In this document: positions 1 to 9,333 of the stretch, piece after piece
Layout of the letters: the number at the start of each line of letters is the position of its first letter
Position numbering within the stretch: position 1 is the stretch's first letter
NCBI GenBank assembly: GCA_030041415.1
Contig: JASHNX010000017.1
Span: 1 to 47,578 of the forward strand
Origin: Candidatus Sulfotelmatobacter sp.
GTDB lineage: Bacteria > Acidobacteriota > Terriglobia > Terriglobales > Acidobacteriaceae
Length of the DNA stretch: 47,578 nt
Direction: 5' to 3'
Translations under genes and position numbers: made by a program
The notes under the pieces: model-generated
The model's input: the letters and a program-made list of their open reading frames with translations, nothing else
What the model was told of the DNA's origin: nothing
Databases searched by the model: none

Positions 1-1
1 C

Positions 2-862
2 CTGATGGCGAGAATGAAGGAACTGAGCGCGACGCCGCTCGCCAATTACTCGCACGAGTGGCAAGTGGTCAAACAGGAGATTGTGCCGATCGCCGCGACC
101 AAACCGCCTTCCGGATCACCGGCGGACATGGTCAAGATTCCCGCGGCCGATTTCGATTTCAAGATTGCTGGAATCGAGATCGAAGGATTGAATGATATCG
201 GCGTCGATGTGCAATATCCTTGGGAAGATTCGCCACGCCGCTATCACGATCATCCGATGCACGTGAATTCGTTCTGGATCGATAAATACCCGGTAACAAA
301 TGCGCACTTCAAGAAATTTCTCGATGCCACGCACTATCACCCACAAGACGACCTGAATTTTCTCCGTGACTGGAGCAATGGAAATTATCCCGCCGGCTGG
401 GATAACAAGCCCGTGACGTGGGTGTCGATTGAAGATGCGCGGGCGTATGCAGCTTGGGCCGGCAAGCGTTTGCCTCACGAATGGGAGTGGCAATACGCGG
501 CGCAAGGAACCGATGGCCGCACCTATCCTTGGGGGAATACCTGGAACGCCGATGCGGTTCCTGTTCCAGACAAAGGCCGCACAATGCGTGGGCCGGATGC
601 GGTCGATGCTCATCCCCAGGGCGCGAGCCCATTTGGCGTCATGGATCTGGTTGGAAATGTTTGGCAGTGGACAGAAGAATTTCAGGATGAGCACACACGC
701 GCCGGCATTTTGCGCGGTGGCAGCTATTATCAGCCGCAAGGATCAATCTGGTATTTTCCGCAAGCTTATAAACTAGGAGAACACGGCAAGCCTTTAATGA
801 CTTCGCCCAGCATGGACCGCAGCGGAGGGCTCGGTTTTCGTTGCGCGCAGGACGCAGAATAG
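2..862 (+). CDS. SUMF1/FGE-like (formylglycine-generating enzyme fold) protein, 5' truncated by window edge
   Basis: About 286 codons of a protein with the FGE-sulfatase (SUMF1/EgtB/PvdO) fold. Visible family motifs in order: IDKYPVTNAHFKKFLD (near 93-108), PVTWVSIEDARAYAAWAGKRLP (near 137), YPWGN, GASPFGVMDLVGNVWQWTEE, RGGSYY and a terminal GFRCA. The first ATG (base 5) is followed by sequence that does not look like a normal N-terminus, and the frame is open to the window edge, so this is probably the C-terminal part of a longer protein. Only one Cys is present, near the C-terminus. The cysteine pair of true sulfatase-activating FGEs is missing, so a generic or structural role, or another non-heme-iron type activity, is more likely than sulfatase maturation. 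Followed after 125 bases by a LacI-type regulator on the same strand. Confidence 0.85.
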   Translation: MMARMKELSATPLANYSHEWQVVKQEIVPIAATKPPSGSPADMVKIPAADFDFKIAGIEIEGLNDIGVDVQYPWEDSPRRYHDHPMHVNSFWIDKYPVTNAHFKKFLDATHYHPQDDLNFLRDWSNGNYPAGWDNKPVTWVSIEDARAYAAWAGKRLPHEWEWQYAAQGTDGRTYPWGNTWNADAVPVPDKGRTMRGPDAVDAHPQGASPFGVMDLVGNVWQWTEEFQDEHTRAGILRGGSYYQPQGSIWYFPQAYKLGEHGKPLMTSPSMDRSGGLGFRCAQDAE

Positions 863-987
863 TTCGGTAGGAGTCTCCGCGGGATACTGAGCAATAGTAA
901 GGATCCAGGTACTCAGTCGTACATCAAAGTTATGTTTAGATAGAGCGATAACGTTCTGCGTGATTCGTTAAGTTCCGTTTTGTGGTA

Positions 988-2097
988 ATGCGAAAGATGA
1001 CACCGCCAGTCACAATGCGGCAGATCGCCGAACGAGCCAATGTCTCAATCGGCACGGTGTCGCACGTTATCAATGAAACTGCCGCGGTCAGGCCGAAGCT
1101 GCGGGAGCGCGTGCTCGAGGCGATTCGCAGCATGGGCTACCAGCCCAGCGCCTTAGCCCAGGGACTGCGTAAGAATCGCACCAACATGCTGGGGATGGTG
1201 ATTCCCGATATCACCAACCCATTCTTCCCAAGCGTAGTTCGAGGCGTGGAAGATGTCGCCTACAAGCGCTCTTTTCGGCTCATTCTGTGCAACACCGACA
1301 ACGATCCTTTGAAAGAAGCTTCGTATGTTAGCGAGTTGCGTACTTACCGCATTGCTGGCCTGCTGATCATTCCGGCAGGTAGCACGGATATTGCCGACCA
1401 CCTGCGAGCTTATGCCTCTGCCTCGGTCCCCGTGGTCTGCATTGACCGCGTGCCGACCGGGTGGAAGGGCGACGCGGTGCTCGTAGCCAATGCGCAAGGC
1501 GCTTATGAAGCGACACGTTATTTAATACAGATGGGACACAAGCGTCTTGCGGTGATCGCTGGACCGCTCGGGTTGACCAACGCCGCCGAACGCTTGAAGG
1601 GTTTCACGCGCGCGTTGAACGAAGCGGGAATCGCCATTGAACCCGAGTTTGTGCAAGAGTCGAAGTTCGATGCGGTCAGTGGACATCAGGCTGCGCTTTA
1701 CTTGCTTCGCATGTTGCCGCGGCCCACTGCGATTTTTGCCTGCAACGACTTGATCGCCTACGGCGTATTACAAGCAGCGCGAGAACTGGGGCTGCGATGC
1801 CCTGAGGACTTATCCATTGCCGGATTTGACAGCCTCGAGTTCGCCAAATTCACCGATCCTTCTTTGACGTCCGTTTACCAGCCCGGATATCAACTGGGAG
1901 CAACTGCCACGCGGCTCCTACTGCAGCGCGTCGACGGATTGCGCTCTGCGCCGAAGAAAGTCCTTCTGCCGACCGATTTGAAAAAACGTAACTCAGTTGC
2001 GCCCCCGAGCGGCGTCGTACCCGCAGCGATAGAATGGACCGGGAAGAAGAAAGCTACGGGCGGGGTTGCTTCCGCTCGCCGCAAGCAGCAGTTCTGA
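988..2097 (+). CDS. LacI/GalR-family transcriptional regulator
   Basis: 369 residues, normal length for the family. The N-terminus has the LacI helix-turn-helix (TMRQIAERANVSIGTVSHVIN, near residues 8-28) and the hinge-region signature ending GYQPSALAQGLR. A periplasmic-binding-protein-like effector domain follows, with typical elements LGMVIPDITNPFF, GHKRLAVIAGP, AIFACNDLIAYGVLQAARELGLRCPEDLSIAGFD and a late TSVYQPGYQLGATATRLLL. A GTG at 982 is in frame two codons earlier; neither start has a clear Shine-Dalgarno, and I chose the ATG. Such proteins normally repress sugar-use genes until a sugar binds. No transporter or catabolic gene is directly adjacent, so the ligand is unknown. The uronate genes lie 17 kb away and a link to them would be a guess. 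Confidence 0.93.
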   Translation: MRKMTPPVTMRQIAERANVSIGTVSHVINETAAVRPKLRERVLEAIRSMGYQPSALAQGLRKNRTNMLGMVIPDITNPFFPSVVRGVEDVAYKRSFRLILCNTDNDPLKEASYVSELRTYRIAGLLIIPAGSTDIADHLRAYASASVPVVCIDRVPTGWKGDAVLVANAQGAYEATRYLIQMGHKRLAVIAGPLGLTNAAERLKGFTRALNEAGIAIEPEFVQESKFDAVSGHQAALYLLRMLPRPTAIFACNDLIAYGVLQAARELGLRCPEDLSIAGFDSLEFAKFTDPSLTSVYQPGYQLGATATRLLLQRVDGLRSAPKKVLLPTDLKKRNSVAPPSGVVPAAIEWTGKKKATGGVASARRKQQF

Positions 2098-2212
2098 AGA
2101 TCCTCCGAAGAGATGAAAACCGGCAGCCTGCAGGGGAGGCGCCGAAAAACTGCATGCTGTTGGCTGGTCGCCAGCCGCTACTCAGTGTGCCCCTTCTTAT
2201 ATGGCAAGAGAA

Positions 2213-2263
2213 AGTTGATGTCAACTGTGCAGACTCCTGCACTTGTTCTTGACATTGAGAACA
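2213..2263. promoter_or_regulatory. Pair of inverted repeats upstream of the kinase gene
   Basis: Two short dyads 17 bases apart: AGTTGA-TG-TCAACT (2213-2226) and TGTTCT-N8-AGAACA (2244-2263). Both have perfect 6-base arms. They sit in the 341-base gap between the LacI gene and the kinase gene, about 160-210 bases before the kinase -10 element. Either could be an operator or an RNA hairpin after the LacI gene. There is no T-run, so an intrinsic terminator is unlikely. Nothing else recognisable was seen in this gap. Confidence 0.3.
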
Positions 2264-2424
2264 GGTCGCTTTCCCAGTGCTATATCGAAACGACTCGCGA
2301 TCAAGATCGAACCCGTTGCGAATTCGGTTTGATTCTTTCCTCGAAAATGGAGGACCAAGAATCTGCCACTTGCCTCACTTCGCATTGGTCAGGATTTTTT
2401 GCTCCTCCCGTGGCGCCCGTCCCG

Positions 2425-2430
2425 TATAAT
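2425..2430 (+). promoter_or_regulatory. Consensus -10 element (TATAAT) directly before the kinase start: likely leaderless transcript
   Basis: A perfect TATAAT ends eight bases before the ATG at 2439. Transcription normally starts about 6-8 bases after the -10 element, so the mRNA would begin at or within 1-2 bases of the start codon. The intervening bases (TCGCCCCG) contain no Shine-Dalgarno. No good -35 box is seen at 17 bases. Confidence 0.45.
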
Positions 2431-2438
2431 TCGCCCCG

Positions 2439-5126
2439 ATGCCACTCATGCCTGGCGCCAAACTCGGCCCTTACGAAATTCAATCTCCCCTGGGTGCCGG
2501 CGGCATGGGAGAGGTCTATCGCGCCCGCGACACCCGCCTCGATCGCACCGTCGCCATCAAGATCCTTGCCTCGCATCTTTCGTCGTCTCCCGAACTCAAG
2601 CAACGCATGGAGCGCGAGGCCCGCACCATCTCCTCCTTGAACCACCCACATATTTGTCAGCTTTATGACATCGGCTCGCAGAACGGCGCAGATTTCCTGG
2701 TTATGGAGTTTCTCGAAGGAGAAACTCTGGCCGAGCGCCTGCGCAAAGGCCCTCTGCCGCTGAACGAAATACTCAAGATCGGTATTGCCGTCGCCGAAGC
2801 TCTCGCCATCGCGCATCGCCAGGGCATCATCCATCGCGATCTCAAACCGGGCAATATCATGCTCACGCAGGCCGGCGCCAAGCTTATGGACTTTGGCCTC
2901 GCCAAGCCCCAGGGGCTCGCGTCATCCAGCTCGACCTCAGGAACAGCTGCGCCCTCCTTCACTGCTGCGCCCACGCTCAGCGGACCCAGCCCGCTCACTC
3001 CGCTCACTACTGCCGGCACCGTCATCGGCACCATCCAGTACATGTCGCCCGAGCAAATCGAGGGCAAGGAAGCCGATGCCCGCTCCGACATCTTCGCCTT
3101 CGGCGCAGTGCTTTACGAAGCGGCCTCCGGCAAGCGTCCCTTTCAGGGCAAGAGTCAAATCTCGCTCGCGTCCGCGATTCTCGAAAGCGATCCCGAACCC
3201 CTAAGGGTTGCCAAACCCGAGATGCCTGCCGCCTTCGAGCACGTCGTGACAACCTGCCTGCAGAAGAATTCGGACGACCGCTACCTGGCCGCTCACGACA
3301 TCAAGCTCGAACTGCAGTGGATCGTCGCGGAAAAGCCAACGACTCGAAACCCGCTATCGGCTGACGCACCCGCACCTGCTCCACGCCGCGCCTTGATCTG
3401 GATGGCAGTTGGAATCGCGATTCTTCTCTCGATCAATCTCGCGCAAGTTCTGTTTCGTCGCAGCGCACCACCGGCGCAATCCATTCGCACCGTCATCGAT
3501 CCTCCACCCAATACCACTTTCCGGCTCTCGGACGACAACGCAGGGCCGCCCGTTCTTTCGCCTGACGGCACGTCCATCGCGTTCACGGCTACTGGCTCGG
3601 AAGGGAACGTTCAGATTTGGGTTCGCCCGATGAATTCACTTGAAGCACATTCCCTGCCCGGAACCGAAGAGGCAATCTTTCCGTTCTGGTCGCCCGACAG
3701 TCGCGCCCTCGGCTTCTTCGCCGACGGCAAGCTGAAGACGATCGATTTGAATGGGGGCGCGTCCACGGTCGTCTGTGAAGCGCCCCTCGGCCGCGGTGGA
3801 TCGTGGGGGGCCGATGGAGTCATCGTGTTCTCATCGGGGCCGGTCTCTCCCATCTTACAGGTCAATGCCAACGGGGGAACCCCCTCGGCCGTTACTAAGA
3901 TTGATGGAGCGCAACATTCTTCGCATCGCTGGCCCTTCTTCCTTCCAGACGGCAAACATTTTCTCTATCTGGCCATGAATCACGATGCGGCAAAGTCGGC
4001 GAACGACGCTGTCTACTACGCATCGCTCGATGGCCGCGAAAGTCGGCTCCTCTTACACACCCAGGCCAATGCCATTTACGCTGACGGATTCTTACTCTTT
4101 GCTCAGCATGATCAGCTGATGGCCCAGCCCTTCGATCCCTCGAATGGAAAACTGAGTGGAGAACCGCACAATGTCGCCCGAGGTGTGATGAATGATCTCA
4201 CTACCTGGCACATGGACGCTTCTGCCTCCGGCAATGGATTGCTCGCTTTCGGCAGCGGAGGACTCGGCGAAATACAGTTAATCTGGGTCGACCGCAGCGG
4301 CAGGCAGCTCTCCCTTGCCGCCGACAAACTCACCAACTTGCAATATGCGGCGCTCTCTCCGCAGGGTGATCGAGTTGCTCTGCAGATTGACACCGGGATC
4401 AACGACATCTGGGCCATGGATTTAGTGCGAGGCGTTCGTACCCGGCTGACCTTCGGGCCCGTTACCAACGCTTCTCCCATTTGGTCACCCGATGGCAAAT
4501 GGATCGCCTACTTCTCCTTCCGTGAAGGCAAATACGGCCTGTACCGTAAACCCGCTGACGGCAGTGGTGCCGAAGAGCTCCTTGCTTCCGATGACAACGA
4601 AGGACTTTATCCGACCGATTGGTCGCACGATGGCAAAACCCTGATCTACCAGCGCGGTGCCGCGGGAGGCCACGAAATTTGGGGCTTGCCGCTCGAAGGC
4701 GAGCGCAAACCGCGATTGCTGTTATCGAAGGGTGGTGGTGGACGCCTGTCGCCCGACGGCCGCTGGCTCGCCTATCATTCAACAGATTCGGGCGGAGTGG
4801 ACATCTTCGTCGTGGCTGCCGACGGCGGACAGGGCAAGTGGCAGGTCTCGCCGAATGGCGGGCAATGGCCGCGCTGGAGCCACGACGGCAAAGAACTTCT
4901 GTTTTTCGACCTGCCTTCGAATATTGTCTCGGTCCCGGTAAGAGAAGCCGGAGGCGTCCTCCAATTCGGCGCTCCGCAAATCCTTGTGAATCGCTGGACC
5001 ATCCTGACCGTTCCCTTCTTCGACATCTCCAACGACGGCCGGAAACTCCTGCTCGAACGCCTCTCGCAGCAGGTGAGCCAATCCGTCACCGTGGTCACTA
5101 ACTTCGTTGAAGCCTTGAAGAAATAA
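2439..5126 (+). CDS. Membrane-anchored Ser/Thr protein kinase with C-terminal TolB/PD40-type beta-propeller
   Basis: 895 residues. Residues about 12-295 are a PknB-type (Hanks) kinase domain: glycine loop LGAGGMGEVYRA (18-29), ATP-binding Lys41 (VAIKI), catalytic HRDLKPGN (132-139), DFG (151-153) and activation-segment end GTIQYMSPEQ (197-206). All catalytic residues are present, so it should be active. The activation loop has a long Ser/Thr/Pro-rich insertion (about 160-193), a likely autophosphorylation zone. One membrane helix follows at about 317-338. The remaining ~550 residues have repeated WSPDG/LSPDG-type PD40 motifs, which form a propeller outside the membrane and probably sense a ligand or surface partner. 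Kinase-propeller fusions of this type are very common in Acidobacteriota. No operon partner; the next gene is convergent. Confidence 0.95.
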   Translation: MPLMPGAKLGPYEIQSPLGAGGMGEVYRARDTRLDRTVAIKILASHLSSSPELKQRMEREARTISSLNHPHICQLYDIGSQNGADFLVMEFLEGETLAERLRKGPLPLNEILKIGIAVAEALAIAHRQGIIHRDLKPGNIMLTQAGAKLMDFGLAKPQGLASSSSTSGTAAPSFTAAPTLSGPSPLTPLTTAGTVIGTIQYMSPEQIEGKEADARSDIFAFGAVLYEAASGKRPFQGKSQISLASAILESDPEPLRVAKPEMPAAFEHVVTTCLQKNSDDRYLAAHDIKLELQWIVAEKPTTRNPLSADAPAPAPRRALIWMAVGIAILLSINLAQVLFRRSAPPAQSIRTVIDPPPNTTFRLSDDNAGPPVLSPDGTSIAFTATGSEGNVQIWVRPMNSLEAHSLPGTEEAIFPFWSPDSRALGFFADGKLKTIDLNGGASTVVCEAPLGRGGSWGADGVIVFSSGPVSPILQVNANGGTPSAVTKIDGAQHSSHRWPFFLPDGKHFLYLAMNHDAAKSANDAVYYASLDGRESRLLLHTQANAIYADGFLLFAQHDQLMAQPFDPSNGKLSGEPHNVARGVMNDLTTWHMDASASGNGLLAFGSGGLGEIQLIWVDRSGRQLSLAADKLTNLQYAALSPQGDRVALQIDTGINDIWAMDLVRGVRTRLTFGPVTNASPIWSPDGKWIAYFSFREGKYGLYRKPADGSGAEELLASDDNEGLYPTDWSHDGKTLIYQRGAAGGHEIWGLPLEGERKPRLLLSKGGGGRLSPDGRWLAYHSTDSGGVDIFVVAADGGQGKWQVSPNGGQWPRWSHDGKELLFFDLPSNIVSVPVREAGGVLQFGAPQILVNRWTILTVPFFDISNDGRKLLLERLSQQVSQSVTVVTNFVEALKK

Positions 5127-5270
5127 AAATTCTGAAGGATGGCCCCCTCGGGGAACGCCTGGAGGCGTAGAACCGGAATTCAGCCTGAGCATTAAGCAGT
5201 CTCAGTTTCTCCCGCAGCTCGGGCAACTGCTGGCCAACACGAAGTGCCCGATAGAACTGCGCTTTCCACG

Positions 5271-7811
5271 TTATTGCTGGTCAAGGCGCCCATACATCGG
5301 CGGATCCAAGGTTCCCATGAATGCATCGCTTGGCGACACCAGATAGAAGTCGTACTGCAGAATTCCCGCCGAGGTACTTAATTGCAGTGAGGTGAATCCC
5401 GTGCTGTTCGGGGTAGCTAAGAACTGAGGATCGGCAATAACGCTACTTGCCGCAATTCCCGTTGCTCCAACGTCTGCAATTCCCTGGATGCTCCCGTTCT
5501 CGCCAAAGTTCAACCACATCAGTGACTCCGTCTGCATGGTCATGTCAAACGCAGTCAGACTATAGTCGCCGGTTATGCTTGCCGCACTATACGGCGTACC
5601 TGTCTGCACGTCTGCTTGACCAACGGCCGCAGTCAAAATACTCGTGTTGGAGCTGTAGCATTGCAGGATAAAAAGCTGGGAGGGAGACACAACGTAAAAT
5701 ATGTAGACGCGGTAGTCGGTCATGCCTTGACCCGGCATCGTACCTTGAGTGCTGAGCATGCCGCGGCCGTTCACACTATTGTTACTGACGTTATAGCCCC
5801 CGGTCAGGGTTTCTCCATCCCGAACGCCACCCAGATTTCCTGCGCCGTCGAGGTCAAACCTTCCGATCTGTTCGAACTTGAAGTAATTCAGATCTCCGCT
5901 GTTTACCTGAACCGGTTGATTCACCAGGAAAGCGTAATCACCGGAGAGTGAGGATGCGTTGTAAGGCTGTGCGGTTTGTAAATTCGCCAGACCAAGAACT
6001 GCGTTCGCCGGCGCTGCATCCGTCTCTATAAAGTACAGCTGCGTGGAACCGATCACATACAGGGCATAGTTGGAGGTGCCGGAAGCACTGCTCAATTGCA
6101 AAGTACCCCTGCCATTTGCGCTAACGGTGTAGCTTGAAGTGACGAGAGAGACCTGAAGCGAGATTGTCCCAAAATCATTAACATCCTCGATGCCACCGGT
6201 CACCGAGCCCACGCCGTTTGCCTCGAACATTCCAACCATACCGAACGGTTGGGGTGAATTCGAAAAATTCTTGCCCGAGTCAACTCCGGCCGCGCGGAAC
6301 ACGTACGTTCCATTCAGCGCTCCGGCATTGAAGGCGGCCGGATTCTGCATCTCCAGATTTCCTTTCGCACTTCCAAGCCCGTCGAACTCGATAAGGCCGC
6401 CACTGCTCCCGCCAGAACTCAGCACGAAGCGCAACGTAATACCTAATGGATGGCAAGCATTCGGATTGAAGATGAGAAGGCCGCGTCCATCGGGGTAAAT
6501 CACAGAAGTGCCGGTCACTGCTACATTTTGCTGCACTCCTGCGTGGCCATTTGAGTCTTCTATTCCAAAAATGTTTCCCTGCGCATCAGCAGAGATGCTG
6601 CCGGCAAAAAAAGCTAAACCCTCATTGCTGTCCGAAATCAGGCTGAAGGCGTAGGGGCCGGTGAAGGCGCCATACGCACTATTCACGATGTTCAGCGCAG
6701 TCGAACCGGTGATCCCCGTCGAACTCGCGCTGATAGTCGCGAAGCCGACAGCAACGGCGGTAACAATTCCTCTGGCAGCAGCGGATGCCGTGCTGGCATC
6801 GGAAGTGCTCCACTGCGCAACGCTAGTCAGGTCCTGGGTGCTGCCGTCGTTGTAATTACCGAGGGCATGGAATTGCTGTTGTCCGCCCACGATCAGGGCC
6901 GGTCCAGCCGGGCTCAGCACGATCGATCGAAGAACTGGAAGGACCAAAAGCTGAATGCTGGCGGAAAGCGAGCCGATGCTGGCGGTAACCGTGACAGTTC
7001 CCCCCTTAAGTCCGGAGACAAGGCCAGCACCGTTGACAGACGCCAGATTGGTCGCTGCGGAATTCCACGTTACCCCACTGACCGGCCGTGGCGGTTTCCC
7101 GTCCTGATATGTTCCCATCGCGATCAGTTGAAGCGAACTCCCGACATTGACCGCACTCGCGCTGGCGTTAATCGAGAGCGAGAGGAGGGCGTCGGTTACG
7201 CTTACATTCGCAGATCCCGTCATCCCGCTGTAACTAGCCTGAACATCCACGCTCCCTGCGGCAATCGGTATCAACAACCCGCTGCTGCTGATACTTGCAA
7301 TTGTCGTCGCGCTAGTCGTCCACACTGCGCCACTGGTGACATTGCTCGAAGTGCCGTCGTTGTAATTCGCAAAAGCATTGAATTGCAGCGATGAATTAAC
7401 GCTGGTGCTGTAGACATTCCCTGACGATACGACCGAGATCGACACTAAGGTGTGGGTTACGCTGAAGCTCATTGAGCCACTGATCACATCGAGAGTGGCA
7501 ACGATCTTGACTTGTCCAGCCGCGACCGCGGTCATCAATCCAGATTTGGTGACCGTCGCAGTCCCTGTGGACGAAGAACTCCAACTTACGTTGGACGTAA
7601 CGTTCTTAGTGCTGCCGTCGCTGTACTTCGCGGTGGCCGTCAGTTGCTCGCTCTGGCCCACTGCGATGGACGCGCTGGTCGAGGTGACTGCAATCGAAGT
7701 TAACGAGGGCGTCGAACTCGGCGAGACATTAGGGGAAAACGCAACGCTTCCACAGCCCGCGAGGAAGAGTAGCCACGTCAATGAGAAACACAGCGAGAGA
7801 CGCGTCCGCAT
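5271..7811 (-). CDS. BIG2 (Ig-like) repeat lipoprotein with repeated C-terminal beta domains
   Basis: 846 residues from the chosen ATG at 7811. The open frame continues upstream to 7994, but the signal peptide starts at 7811 and ends in the lipobox LFLAGC (Cys20), so an export-and-lipidation start is clear. After a Ser/Pro linker come four Ig-like repeats of about 85 residues that match BIG2 domains: each begins L.SI.V...., contains Y.DGS..(D/N)(V/L)TS...W and ends in G.V...A.G.....S. The second half (about 420 to the end) contains three to four degenerate repeats with G.Y.F.........G.F..(D/N)G.G...G..D....G motifs, probably beta-sandwich modules. Likely a surface adhesin or scaffold facing out from the outer membrane. 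It follows the beta-barrel gene after 124 bases on the same strand and may be cotranscribed. I know no experimentally described function for this arrangement. Confidence 0.85.
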   Translation of the reverse strand: MRTRLSLCFSLTWLLFLAGCGSVAFSPNVSPSSTPSLTSIAVTSTSASIAVGQSEQLTATAKYSDGSTKNVTSNVSWSSSSTGTATVTKSGLMTAVAAGQVKIVATLDVISGSMSFSVTHTLVSISVVSSGNVYSTSVNSSLQFNAFANYNDGTSSNVTSGAVWTTSATTIASISSSGLLIPIAAGSVDVQASYSGMTGSANVSVTDALLSLSINASASAVNVGSSLQLIAMGTYQDGKPPRPVSGVTWNSAATNLASVNGAGLVSGLKGGTVTVTASIGSLSASIQLLVLPVLRSIVLSPAGPALIVGGQQQFHALGNYNDGSTQDLTSVAQWSTSDASTASAAARGIVTAVAVGFATISASSTGITGSTALNIVNSAYGAFTGPYAFSLISDSNEGLAFFAGSISADAQGNIFGIEDSNGHAGVQQNVAVTGTSVIYPDGRGLLIFNPNACHPLGITLRFVLSSGGSSGGLIEFDGLGSAKGNLEMQNPAAFNAGALNGTYVFRAAGVDSGKNFSNSPQPFGMVGMFEANGVGSVTGGIEDVNDFGTISLQVSLVTSSYTVSANGRGTLQLSSASGTSNYALYVIGSTQLYFIETDAAPANAVLGLANLQTAQPYNASSLSGDYAFLVNQPVQVNSGDLNYFKFEQIGRFDLDGAGNLGGVRDGETLTGGYNVSNNSVNGRGMLSTQGTMPGQGMTDYRVYIFYVVSPSQLFILQCYSSNTSILTAAVGQADVQTGTPYSAASITGDYSLTAFDMTMQTESLMWLNFGENGSIQGIADVGATGIAASSVIADPQFLATPNSTGFTSLQLSTSAGILQYDFYLVSPSDAFMGTLDPPMYGRLDQQ

Positions 7812-7935
7812 AGTGAAAACGGCTCCTGAATTTGATTGCCGGGGAGGTAGTTCTGCCACTTGCGTGAAAGTCTTCTTATTCTTTAAAACCTTCTCGAGCA
7901 GTTGATCCGCGCCGTAGAATGATCCACGCGCCGAA

Positions 7936-8568
7936 CTACCACGTAGTCTCAACCTTTTCCGCGGTCCTTCTCGTACGAACGACGAGGCTGACACTCAACC
8001 GAAGATTGTTTTGGGGTAGCACCTCGCCGTTGGGGTCATAAAACAACGTACGCAAATAGTCCCCGTTGAGTCGTATGGCAAGTCGTCGTGAAACAGACTG
8101 CTCCCATCCTCCGCCGAATGCGAGCGATGGACGTACTAACCATCCGTGATATAAGCCGTCCTTGACCGGTACCGCGCCGTCGATCAGCGCGGAGCCAGCG
8201 AGTGCCCGGATAAAAAACCGGGTATGCCTGAACCCGAGAGGAGAAAACTCCGGGCCGATTTGGGTGTTCAGCATGTAGGCTTCGTGCCCGGTGCCGGGCA
8301 CATCGGAAGTAAACAGATAGTTCGTGTCGAGCGTCGCTCCCCAATGCGGGTTCCAGGCGATGGAACCGCTGGCGTCGAAGCCGTTGAGGCGCACTTGGCC
8401 GGCGCCAGGAATCGGCATTGCGAGATAGGTATAGCCGGTACTGAAGTCGTAAGCCGGACCGGTCATCGCCGGTGATGCGGTCTCGAGCCGGTTCTGTGCC
8501 AGAGCGGGGGCGATTAACATGATCATTGCGAGCCACAGCTTACCTGTGATTACTAAGGCGTTTCTCAT
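7936..8568 (-). CDS. Small outer-membrane beta-barrel protein with signal peptide
   Basis: 210 residues from the ATG at 8568, which has a good ribosome site (AAGGGA four bases upstream). The open frame reaches to 8784, but the upstream part is not secretory. Signal peptide: positive start, hydrophobic LWLAMIMLIAP, cleavage after ALA (about residue 24). The mature part has alternating hydrophobic strands with aromatic girdle residues (YTYLAM, TLDTNYLF, TRFFIRALAGSAL, SLAFGGGWEQ, LAIRLNGDYLRTLFY, LRLSVSLVVR), as in the OmpA/OmpW-like porin-type barrel superfamily. The C-terminal tail is charged and does not end on the usual aromatic residue, because about ten residues follow the last strand. 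Role unknown; possibly paired with the lipoprotein gene just downstream. Confidence 0.8.
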   Translation of the reverse strand: MRNALVITGKLWLAMIMLIAPALAQNRLETASPAMTGPAYDFSTGYTYLAMPIPGAGQVRLNGFDASGSIAWNPHWGATLDTNYLFTSDVPGTGHEAYMLNTQIGPEFSPLGFRHTRFFIRALAGSALIDGAVPVKDGLYHGWLVRPSLAFGGGWEQSVSRRLAIRLNGDYLRTLFYDPNGEVLPQNNLRLSVSLVVRTRRTAEKVETTW

Positions 8569-9333
8569 TTCGTCCCTTTTGGGCGGCAGCATGTTTTTAG
8601 GAGAGAGCGCACCTCGGAAGAGCGAAACACTAATGCCTTCCGGGAAGTACGCAGCCACTCCGCGAGATTCTCCCCCGCCAGGGGTGTGCGCAATCGAGTT
8701 ACCACTGCCAACAATGCATTCTGAAGACCCAGATATTCGCCGCATCTGCCGCCAGATCCTCCGAATTCGCGGTAACGAAGGCATTTAGTCCCGTTCTCGG
8801 TTGGCTGAAAATATGAGACCTTTTGGAATACTCTTTGGCACGTTAGTAACCTTTCTTGAGTAACGAGACTCAAGGGATGCTGAAACTTTTGTGCACATGG
8901 ATGGATTTGTTTTCCGCTGCGTCTTCAAACACCCTCCTCGCAGATTTGCGGAACTTGGAAATCTCAGGCGTCGAGCCTGGTTGGAAACTGGACGGATGGC
9001 TGCTTCGACGCATCAGTTGGAGAATCGACGGCTGCGGCCGCTGCCTGACTTGCAATTGCTCCGGAAGCTTTAACCCGCCGCAGGTCACCGCAGGAACACC
9101 GGAATTCGACACACTCCAAGTGAATGCGCATCGGGATCGGTCAAATCTGCAACTCTCATGTTGACGGTTGCCCGGAAACCGTCGACCTTCCAGTAGTTTT
9201 CGCGAGAAAATCACGGCGAGAAAAATCCACAGCTGCCTGGGGGTTTGCAACCAAGCGCCGGGTTCTGTATCTAAGAACAGTGCCTCGGCATAATTTCATG
9301 TCCAAGACCATGTCACACCGGTAAACAGGAGCT
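8569..9333. other. Divergent intergenic region, no convincing gene
   Basis: 765 bases between two divergently transcribed genes. Short open frames occur on both strands (up to 126 codons on the minus strand), but none has a ribosome site, signal peptide or protein-like composition, and they overlap each other. A perfect dyad is present at 8855-8874. The plus-strand gene at 9334 has AGGAG close before its ATG. Confidence 0.6.
8855..8874. promoter_or_regulatory. Perfect inverted repeat CTTGAGT-N6-ACTCAAG
   Basis: Seven-base arms with a six-base centre (AACGAG), in the region between divergent genes. It is compatible with a regulator-binding site or a small hairpin. It lies about 290 bases upstream of the beta-barrel gene start (minus) and 460 bases upstream of the redox-fusion gene (plus), so it cannot be assigned to either. 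Confidence 0.35.

Noticed and set aside
941-972. LacI-type autoregulatory operator around AACGTT (950-955)
   Set aside because: The centre is palindromic but the arms do not pair beyond it; TAACG...CGTTA further apart is only five bases.
5127-5270. Open frame of about 45 codons on the minus strand (FYRALRVGQQLPELREKLRL) between kinase and lipoprotein genes
   Set aside because: It looks protein-like in part, but there is no start codon after the upstream stop and no ribosome site; at most a decayed fragment.
8836-8850. TTGGCACG, a perfect -24 half of a sigma-54 promoter
   Set aside because: The -12 position reads TAACC with no GC at the required spacing, so the promoter is not supported.
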